Source: Malania oleifera
Taxonomy: Eukaryota; Streptophyta; Magnoliopsida; Santalales; Ximeniaceae
Length of the DNA: 64,000 nucleotides
Direction of reading: 5' to 3'
Assembly: GCF_029873635.1 (NCBI RefSeq)
Contig: NC_080418.1
Span: 15,417,562-15,481,561 of the forward strand
Shown here: piece by piece, positions 55,341 through 64,000 of the stretch
Layout of the letters: each line of letters begins with the position of its first letter
Position numbering within the stretch: the stretch's first letter is position 1
Notes under the pieces: model-generated
What the model was told of the DNA's origin: nothing
Databases searched by the model: none
The model's input: the letters and a program-made list of their open reading frames with translations, nothing else
Program-made: the position numbers and the translations under genes

Positions 55341-57475
55341 ATTGACAACCCGAATAATAATGAGATTTAAATAATAAGAGGAGGGAAATTGGAAACAGTA
55401 ACAGAAGAAGGAAGTCGGAAGCGTTTGTCGACGACATTGCATTTTGGAAGGAAAAACCAAAAAGGAAGCATCAAGGCTCTGTCGATGAATACAGGGGATT
55501 CGTCGACGAGGGCTTAAGAAAATTCGTCGACGAAGATTGAATTTCGTCAACGAAGAAATACTGAGAGGCTTTTTGAGCCGACTGAATTTCGTTGACGAGG
55601 ACTGAATTTTGTCGACGAAATTAATGAAGAATTCATCGATGAATGATCTGGCTCGTTGACAAATCCAGTTATATATATATATATATATATATATGTGAAA
55701 ATCCAATTTTTAACTTCATTGTTAAGCTATCTTCATCCTCTCTCTTTCTTCTTTGGTGCTCTCTCTCTTTCTCTTTCTCTCTCTCTCTCTCTCTCACATC
55801 ATTTTTGGGCCAAATTTATACCGGATCGACAATCCGAGGTCACCACGATGCTCCTGGCGAAGTTCTTTATGAGTTTACCGGAACGGATCGTTAGGGAAAT
55901 GAAATTGAAAATCATCCCTGAGTTGAGGTAAGCCTTTTTAAGCCAAATTTGGTCTTTTAATAGTTATAAGAAATGATGTATGTATAAAAATACTAAAGTT
56001 TAATACTGGAAATTTTCAGTTCAAGGTATTGATAAGGAGATCCTACGGGGTTAGGCTAGGATATTTTAGAGGCTTTCTCAGTAGCTAGGTAAGGGAATAA
56101 ATTAAAGCAATTATTTTTCATGCAAATTATTATTAATTATGAGTAAATCTATTTTCAAAAAAGCATATGTTATATTTGTTGATTGCGAATGAAATGTATG
56201 ATTGGGAAAATACTGCTATGATGATTAAAATGTATATGTATATATGAGATGCCAGAAAACCACGATTTTAGAATATGAAGTATGACTTTTAACAGCACAT
56301 GTGTGGCATGAATATTATTTTACGTGAAATGTATTATGATATGAAAGATTTTACAAACAAAGCATGTTTTCAGGTATTATGAAAAGATGAGTTATGTTGT
56401 GATGATTTTGACGAATATATGATAAATGATTTATTTTCAGAATGTATATACTTGAAATGATTCTAGCATGAGGCCGTATTTATGTTGTCAGCACGAGGCT
56501 GTATTTATGTTTTCGACATGAGACCGTATTTATGATTTCGGCGCGAGGCCGTATTATGTATGTTTTCGGCACGAGGCCGTATTTTATGATTTCGACGTGA
56601 GGCTGTATTTTATGATTTCGGCGTAAGGCTGTATTTATGAAAATGTTTGGCACGAGGCCATTATTATATCATGTACTATATGTTATCAGAACCCGAATGT
56701 TAGTTTAGTTCAGTTTCAGGAGCTCGATACCGTAGCTATATGTAGATCAGATATCTACGTTCAAATTAGTGCTAACCATCCCACGAGGGAATGGGAGATC
56801 GATAGTCGATGTGGCTTTCAGTAGAGTGTGGAGGTCCACCTGGCAGTCTGGACCAAGGTGTGGCGGGCTCATCGTACTTACAGACATATTTGACTCGGTA
56901 GTGGTCGGCCAGCAATTGTCGGGTCCTGCCTTTGGGCTGCACAACCCGTCATGGGGGGTAATACATGACACCAGTTAGCTATTCATCCTGGGTATATTTT
57001 CAGTGTTACAGTTATAAAAAATGTTTTATGTATGTTATGATTTATTAACAAATATGAAATTATATGATTATCCAGTATGATATGATAAATGTTTACAGAG
57101 CTATGAAATGTACTGTATACGTACAAGTGCCTTAAATATTCATGTTGCCACACAGCTGTATTTAATTTATTTCCCGTACTGAGAAGTGTCTCACCCCCGA
57201 ATACTAAATTATTTTCAAGAAACCCAGAGGGACCGGCGGGTCAAGGCCGCCGCTGAGTGGGTTTAGCTTCTCTACTAGAAGGGTACGCGTTGAACTAGGA
57301 TCAGGAGATTTTTGTTGTATGATCCTATTGTTATTTTGACTTTTTGGAAGAGTGTAAATAAATACAGTATTTTGGGAATGTAAATAAATCTGGTATTATG
57401 TTTCATGGTTGAATGATTGAGATTTTATTTTACTGCTACTTAAGTTTTCACTGTGATTGACAGGTGTCCCCGTCA
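55341..57475 (+). repeat. Truncated Tekay-like LTR inside CACTA-2
   Basis: Begins near TGACAACCCGAATAAT. It has an array of TTCGTCGACGAA-like palindromes (55420-55660), an AT run, CT tract, the leader block 'ccggatcgacaatccgaggtc', a minisatellite (56465-56660) and the conserved block at 56700-56960. It is collinear with 39180-41100 but ends near 57475 without a primer site, so the 3' edge of the LTR and the whole interior are missing. Confidence 0.75.
56465..56660 (+). repeat. Minisatellite of GCACGAGGCCGTATTTATG units
   Basis: Seven units of about 26-30 bp on 'gatttcggcacgaggccgta'. It is at the same place in the LTR as the arrays at 6830 and 39895, but of unrelated sequence. Confidence 0.85.
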
Positions 57476-58431
57476 CCCTTGGGTTCGGGTTGACTTTTCC
57501 ATATATTATGTTATATTTCTTATTAAGAAATTGAGGGTTGGTATATTTCCTTCCTCCTCCGGTTGCCTTCAACATGTACTGCAGCCGCTGCCCATGTCCC
57601 TTCTCCCCTCTCGTCGTCTGCAAGTAGCCTCCCGCCACCCGAGCCACTCCTCCCTTCTTTCCCATGCTTTCCTTCCTCCTTCGGCTACCTTCAGTAGGTA
57701 CCGCAGCCGTCGCCGAATTCTCTTCTCCCACCTATGCCATGTTTTCTCTTTGTTCATTTTTTAGGACTCCCTGACCTTCATCTGTCTCGGGTCGTACCAC
57801 GTCGCTAACCACCACTCGCTGTCAAGTCCCCGACCTCTGGTTACACTCAAAGCCGCAGCCCCAGCTGCGCCACTGCTACCCGCCCAGTTCGTCACCATCG
57901 AGTACCCCGCCTCAAGCTGCACTTGGAGCTATAACCCCTGCCAGTATATGAACCTTTACAATCAAAATAGTCAAACTCAAATTTGTTTATGTTTCTCAAT
58001 TGATCAAATGTTATTTTTTAACTCTTTCATATTCAATTTAAAGCTTTTGCACTAACCCTTTAGCTATTAGGTAGTCTTATTAATGCAATAGTCATAATAT
58101 GAGTGCTTCCTCTCGAGCCAAAATGTGAATTGGTGTATAGAAAAAAAAATCCCAATTAAATAAAGAGGCAGAGGAACCTAGCCTGTGTTACTAATGCCAT
58201 TTCATGACTAGATATTTCAAATAAATTCCATGAGCCACTAATAGCCTTAAAAGTCAGCACTAGCCAAAAGAGCAATGAGGCATCGATAAGTTTCGAAGGC
58301 AGAGATTTGCTAGCTCCACTCCACCTATCTAGAATGTCATGTGAATATTTTCTCGTAATTTTTTTGTTAAGCATGCCCCTTTGAAATTTTTTTTTTGAAC
58401 TTAAATCGTAGGACTTCCTCTTTACTGGCTA
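57476..58431. other. Unassigned region in CACTA-2, GC-rich start
   Basis: 57540-57930 is unusually C-rich with a repeated 'ttccttcctcc...ccttca...gcagccg' (57546-57586 and 57669-57709). It opens frames on several strands, none convincing. It might be a captured host exon. From 57960 the sequence returns to ordinary AT content with no gene seen. Confidence 0.4.
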
Positions 58432-58926
58432 ATGCCTCCACGAATGGAGCCTCGGGTAGCCTCAAAGCAGCAGAGGGTTCAGGACCTGCCAAGGGCAGAG
58501 GCTTCTTCCAAGGGTCGAGCTGTATTGAGTGAGCATGAAAGGATTTCGGATGAGACGAGAGCACCAAGGGTGACTCTTGAGGATATGTAGTTGCCCCCGG
58601 CACATTCTGCTGTGGCACCCATTAAAGAGTAGTCCTCGAATGTTACCCCAGGAATTACAGAGGACATGATCACTCATTTGGTGTTGTTTCGTACTATTAG
58701 GCCGACCATGCCGTATGATTACGATAATCCACCTCCGATGGACATTCCTGACCTATTGCTGCCTCAGGCCCTTAGGCCACGCCCATATAGGGAACCACCA
58801 CCCTCCCCTCGTACCCTTAAAATGCGTCGTCTTCTAGAGGAAATGGCATAGGACCGAGATGCCACTAGAGCAGTGGCCTCATCTTGTTGCTCGTGCAGTT
58901 CCGATTCTGATTCAGACACTGATTAG
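58432..58926 (+). pseudogene. Unknown 164-codon frame with acidic Ser/Asp tail
   Basis: From an ATG (MPPRMEPRVASKQQRVQDLP) one frame continues for 164 codons with only three stops. It includes TEDMITHLVLFRTIRPTMPY, a Pro-rich stretch (LRPRPYREPPPSPRTLKMRR) and the tail SSCCSCSSDSDSDTD before the terminal stop. The frame is coherent and basic-to-acidic, so it was probably real coding sequence. I do not recognise it; a retroelement structural protein or a gene acquired by the transposon are both possible. Confidence 0.45.
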
Positions 58927-59922
58927 GATATACTAGATGCTTGGGATATTTTTACGCGCTTTCTATTTTTCTTATGTACTGTGCTTATGCACCCTTGTGC
59001 TATTATTTTATTTCTTTTTATGTTATTTGCTTTTTATTGCATTCTATTTTACCATGCTTTTGAATGGTTGTATGCGTGCTTCTATATGTCTATCTACATT
59101 GTATTGCCTCTAAAAGTAATGAAAATACATGGAGTTTTTGATTTCTACCTATCTTTTAGGAGATACTTGAACTGTATTACTTCTATTGTTAGGACTTGAT
59201 TTATCTTTTCTACAATTTCATAAATGCATAGACATTAAGGTAAGAACAACAATTTGAAGTGTACAGTGAAAGGTCAAGAAGTAAATGTCATATGAAGTAA
59301 AATGTCAAATTAATTACTACCATTTCATGTATTCATTGAAGTTTAGACCCGTCCAAGAACGGTTACTATATATTCATTCCTAATCGTACATGTGAGACAA
59401 ATCAATTTTTATATTCCAATTGACTATTAGTCATACTATGTTGACTAATAATCACTTGAACATGTTAACTATTTGTTTCACCTACGCTGTAATATGAGTA
59501 TTTCAACCATTCTTGGATTGACCAATGTGAACAGTTCCGGAAGTTATATTTACATTGTTGTCATCGTTCACGCTTTGTCAATTGTCATTATATATTTTGA
59601 GCGCGTCTCTACTTGTGTTCTCTGGGTGCATAGTGGGGTGTCGTGACAATTTGTTAGTGATGGAAGATTAGCCAAATTTTCACTTCCGCCATATCGTGTA
59701 CTTGGAGAGCTATGGGGAGATGCTGCCAAAATTTGTAACGACTACGACGAAGGAATTTGAGCGATTTATCATAATGTAAATGCAACATTCTTGAATGGGA
59801 TAGGATCCGTACTCTTTAGAGTATGATGGTTGATTATAGGATTCACGATGCATGCATGATTAACAGTATGAAAATATAATGAACACCATTTACTTGAACA
59901 TATTATAAGGTAATTAATGAAC
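58927..59922. other. Leader of the CACTA-2 transposase
   Basis: 58927-59220 is T-rich and unassigned. 59330-59920 matches 31930-32510 of CACTA-1 and leads to the transposase ATG. No gene seen. Confidence 0.55.
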
Positions 59923-62900
59923 ATGGATAAGAGTTGGATGAACGCTCAGGGTAGGTTTTTGCCAGAATACGTGAAAGGGGTACATGATTTCATAGAGTTC
60001 GTGCGTCCTCGTTTAGACAGAGCCAGTAGAATAAGGTGACCTTGCAAGAAATGCCAAAATATAACATTCAAACACATTGAGCTGGTCCATTCACATTTGT
60101 TAGACTTGGGAATGGAGAAAAGGTACACAAGATGGGTGTTCCATGGTGAAGATTACGTAGTTTAGAGCGATAATTTAAATGACACTGAAGATGAGGGGGC
60201 AAATATAGTAGGCGGTGATACACGTTCTGAAGGGTTAATCGAAATGTTAGGTGAATTGCAAAAGGGGATTGCAGTGGACACCGGTGATGTCAGTGTGTCG
60301 CGTACTGGTGATGAAACTATTTCATCGGGTACCATACCTTGCGATTCTAGTACATTGAATAAACTCGGTAAACCATTTGCTAATCTCATGAGGGATGCAC
60401 GGGTGCCCCTATATCCAAACTGTAAAAACTTCTCAAAATAAGAGTTTCTGATGAAGTTGCTTCATGCAAGGACAATGCATGGGTTATCTCAGAGCGCATT
60501 CAACATGCATTTAAGCCTCATTAAGGCAGCACTGCTGAAGGGTGAAACACTTCCCAAGTATTTTTATGAGGTGAAGACATACATGCGTGAATTGGGTCTC
60601 GGTTACACTCTAATACATGCGTGTAGGTATGATTGCGCACTCTTTTATGGTGAACATGAAAATGCGAATGAGTGCCCAAAATGTGGTGAACTGAGGTATA
60701 GAACTAATCAGAAGAAGGGTAAAAAGATTCCCAAAAAAGTTTTGCGATATTATCCATTAATCCCGTGGTTGCAACGATTGTATATGTGCAAAAAGACTGC
60801 TACAAATATGAGATGACATCAAGAGAAACGTCTTTAAGATGGAAACACCCTTAGCCATCCAGCGGACTCCGAAGCTTGGGCCGAATTTGATAAAATGCAT
60901 CCGTGGTTTGCTAGTGATCCTCGCAACATCAGACTTGGCCTTGCTTCAGATGGGTTCAATCCTTTCGGTAACATGACCAACCCATATAGCATGTGGCCAG
61001 TTATGATGATGTCATACAATATGCCGCCATAGCGATGTATGAAAGAACCTTTCATTTATATGTCTTTGCTGATTCCCAGACCGAGAGCACTTGGTAATGA
61101 TATTGATGTTTACCTGCGTCCGTTAATTGACGAGTTGAAAGAATTATGGGAAAAATGAGTGGAGACATTCGATGTCATAACTAGGACAACATTTCGGATG
61201 CATGTTGCAGTCTTGTGGACGATTAATGATTTCCTCGCATACTGCAACCTGTCAGGTTGGAGCACAAAAGGTTACTTAGCATGCCCAGTATGTAATATGG
61301 ATGTTGGGTCCTTATCCTTGAAGCATGGCCACAAGTTATGCTTTGTGTGCCATCGCTGTTTTCTACGATATGGACATCCTTGGAGGACTCGTGGCGTTAG
61401 AAGCTTCAATGGAAAACCTGAACGAAGGTTGCCGCCAAAGTAGCTAAGTGGGGAAAAGATATTGAACCAGATAAGGTTGATCGGAGATGTGAAATTTAGG
61501 AAACCACCAACCAGTAGAAAAAGAAAATGCGTTGAGTGGGAGTTGAATTGGACAAAGAGAAGCATCTTCTTCGAGTTTCCATATTGGAAAGATCTTTTAC
61601 TACGCCATAACTTGGATGTCATGCACATTGGAAAGAACATTTGTGAGAATGTCATTGGTACATTGCTTGATATAAATGGGAAGACAAAGGACACTGCAAA
61701 TGCTCACCGAGATATGGAAGACATGGGAATACGACCTGAGCTGTACCTGTTTCATGATGGGGACAAAATTCTGATGCCATCGGCTTGTTACACATTCTCG
61801 AAGGATGAGAAGAATAAATCCTTCGACTAGTTGAAATCAGTGAAGTTCCCTGATAGATTTGCATCGAACATAGCTCAATGCATAAACACGAAGGAAGGGA
61901 AGATGCTAGGAATGAAAATTCATGACTTTCACATCCTTCTACAATGGGATCTACCCGTTTTCCTTCATGGACACTTGACTGAAGATGTTTGCTCCATATT
62001 GATTGAGCTGGGAATCTTTTTTTAGCAATTGTGCTCAAAAAAATTGAGCATAAACGTGCTTGAACGGTTAGAGGATGACATCGTAATCATACTATGCAAG
62101 ATGGAGAAAATTTTTCCGCTAGCATTCTTCGTTGTGATGGTACACCTAGCTGTCCATTTACCAAGGGAGGCCATAATTGGAGGACCGATTCAATATCGTT
62201 GGATGTATCCTATTGAGAGGTAAAGTATAAAGTCCTTGTATAATGGTCACGTGCTTTCCCTATTTGAATTTTCTTTTCTTCATTGTGTCTACAAGTCTAT
62301 AATGCTACATAAAATACACAGGTTTTTATCGACTTTGAAGGGGTACGTTGGTAATAAGGCATGGCCGGAAGGTTCAATCATTGAGGCGTACATTGACAGT
62401 GAATGTCTTGCATTTTGCTCAATGTATCTACATGATATTGACACAATGTTCACTCATGATGAGAGAAATGCAAACGTTCATGCTATTAATGCCGAAGATG
62501 AAGAACTCAGGAGCTCTATATTTCGAGAAAATGTTTAGCCTCTTGGTGCACGGGTTTACGATTTCATGGACATGGACGACCTAGAAAAGGCTCATTTTTA
62601 CGTCCTCAACAATTGTGATGAAACTGTTCCATATATCGAGTACGTTGTTCCAAACTCCTTACTACACATTGTATTTACATATGCATAATTATATACTTTC
62701 TTGACATTAACATGTACTACTGTTGCATATAGTGAACATAAAGTTGAACTCCTAGCCCAAATTGAATGGAATGTTGATGAAAGACATAAGAAGGAGTTTA
62801 TCAATTGGTTTGGGAGTCGTGTAAGTAACAAAAACTACTTTAATTAGAAGCAATGTATGGTTTCACTATTGACGGTTTTCTTCTAAACTCCTATTTGTTT

Positions 62901-63694
62901 TATAGATGAAAGTCATGTTTTATAATAAAGAACCAACGACAAGTAAAGATTTGTACGCGTTGGCATGTGGCCCCGATCAACGAGTTAACCGCTACAGCGA
63001 TTGCATTGTTAATGGGTTACGATTTCATACAAAGTCCCTCGAACTGCATAGAAGAACCCAAAATTGTGGGGTTGCGGTGCTAGGCACAGAAGGAGATGAA
63101 GATATTAACCACTTTGGTGTGTTGGATGACATTATAAAGCTTAGCTATGGAGCAAACATAGTCATCCACTTGTTCAAGTGTACCTGGTGGGACATCGACA
63201 ATAAAAAGACTGGGATAAACACTGATGCCTACTTCACCAGTGTCAATTTTAGCAAGACCTGGTATCAAAATGACCCTTTCATGCTTGCGACACAGATAGA
63301 ACAAGTGTTTTACTTGAAAGACACCAAATTGAAGGGTTAATGGCATGTGGCCCAAAAGATTCCTCCCCGAAGTTTGTATGCAATTGCAGAAGTGGCAGAT
63401 AGTGAGATGAGTGTTAGTGAGGCTGCATTCCAAGAAGATCAGCCATTTGTTGAAACAGTAGCGCAATCTAAAACAGATGTTGTCGAAGAAGGCGCTGATC
63501 CTATACCATTGCATAGTGATCGTGTTAGGGCAGAACACATAGGAGCTGCTGACATTACAATTGAACATTCTGTAGACGTTCACTTCATCGGTGATGAGGA
63601 AACTGATGGGGAAGATGAAACAGGGATCGAGTACTGTAGTGACGAGGAAGACACTTTAGAAAGTGAGGATGATACGGATATTGAGGACGTATAG
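59923..63694 (+). pseudogene. CACTA-2 transposase (TNPD/Transposase_21 type), stops but no frameshifts
   Basis: MDKSWMNAQGRFLPEYVKGV opens one frame that stays in register to 62219. It carries a transposase-associated domain, Transposase_21 (LLHARTMHGLSQSAFNMHL, DVYLRPLIDELKELW, STKGYLACPVCNMD, LLRHNLDVMHIGKNICENVI) and the DUF4218 start. GT-AG introns at 62220-62321, 62640-62732 and 62821-62905 separate further exons (FLSTLKGYVGNKAWPEGSI; DEHKVELLAQIEWNVDERHK; KVMFYNKEPTTSKDLYALAC). The last contains DUF4216 (LFKCTWWDIDNK) and an acidic tail ending at 63694. At least a dozen stops are present. This is the better guide to the ancestral gene structure. Confidence 0.88.
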
Positions 63695-63888
63695 GGGCGT
63701 AAGGCATGTTATTTTTGTTACTATGTATTTGACACGTGTAAATAACTTAAAAATTCATGTCTGCTGCATCCATCTAATATTCGTACTTCATATATGTACT
63801 TGTCTATTTTTGTCACTATGTATCTGACATGTGTAAATAACTTAAAAATTCGTTCTTCTTATATTGACTTGTATAATTATTTGCAGAT

Positions 63889-64000
63889 ATGGCACCATAA
63901 GGTCGACGTTGGAGACTTCCTTTCAAGCCCACTACTACATCGCATGAGGATGATCCAACATCCTTGAGACCGGCGGAGCCGATCAGTACTGAAACGGCGG
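63889..64000 (+). pseudogene. Start of CACTA-2 second gene (Transposase_24 type)
   Basis: ATG at 63889 about 195 bp after the transposase stop. It reads MAP, a stop, GRRWRLPFKPTTTSHEDD, aligning with MAPGGRRPLLQSRLSTTSSH at 37639. The fourth codon is a stop instead of Gly. It continues beyond the window. Confidence 0.75.

Larger units (their letters stand above)
54366..64000 (+). mobile_element. CACTA-2: second CACTA transposon, 3' end outside the window
   Basis: Starts CACTACAAAAAAATTGGG after AAA, inserted in the 187-bp tandem repeat. It holds subterminal palindromes, a truncated Tekay-like LTR, an unassigned open region, a transposase (59923-63694) and the start of the second gene (63889). 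Backbone and genes match CACTA-1 closely, so both belong to one family. The right end and target duplication are not in view. Confidence 0.85.

Noticed and set aside
57396-57764. Overlapping frames of 62-111 codons on both strands
   Set aside because: All three have biased composition from the C-rich island and none resembles a known protein. The region is listed as unassigned instead.

Overview
This is nuclear DNA of a flowering plant. Intron-bearing genes, a WUSCHEL-related homeobox gene and angiosperm-type Ty3, Ty1/copia, L1, RTE and CACTA elements all point that way. A eudicot seems likely, but nothing here names the species. Almost the whole window is transposon sequence, nested several layers deep. 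The only plausibly intact host gene is a two-exon WOX gene at 21277-22036.

Layout. 1-338 plus 6002-10455 is a decayed Tekay/Del-type Ty3 element (LTR, primer site, gag, protease). Its LTR was split by a younger internally deleted Ty3 chromovirus at 339-5996, which has paired 1385-bp LTRs and a CACCA target duplication. 10560-13350 is a minus-strand Ty1/copia pol remnant, itself interrupted by a 5'-truncated L1 LINE (12310-12857). 14674-20165 is a full-length but stop-riddled Ty1/copia element with an AAATT target duplication. 20416-20880 is an RTE LINE tail. 20881-25335 is the WOX neighbourhood: the gene, a tRNA-type SINE with a 17-bp target duplication, and two broken WOX copies placed head to head so that they form a long inverted repeat. 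25590-27240 holds an L1 5' fragment and the 3' end of a minus-strand copia element. 27241-28442 holds a CACTA gene fragment and a MITE-like inverted repeat.

28448-53509 is one CACTA (En/Spm) transposon of about 25 kb, with CACTACAAAAA-type ends, palindromic subterminal repeats and a CTT target duplication. It carries a broken transposase, a five-exon Transposase_24-type second gene, a nested Tekay element lacking its 3' LTR (38837-45798), and minus-strand exons that look like captured host genes: an RNA-dependent RNA polymerase of the RDR3/4/5 type and a ubiquitin E2. After a block of 187-bp tandem repeats, a second related CACTA element starts at 54366 and runs off the window end.

Most interesting points: the WOX-derived inverted repeat next to its parent gene (a candidate hairpin small-RNA source); silencing-pathway gene fragments inside a CACTA element; unrelated minisatellites at the same place in three related LTRs; and a 1.2-kb duplication in CACTA-1 whose error pattern looks like unpolished long-read assembly. 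None of the transposon reading frames is intact. All calls are by-eye translation and alignment.
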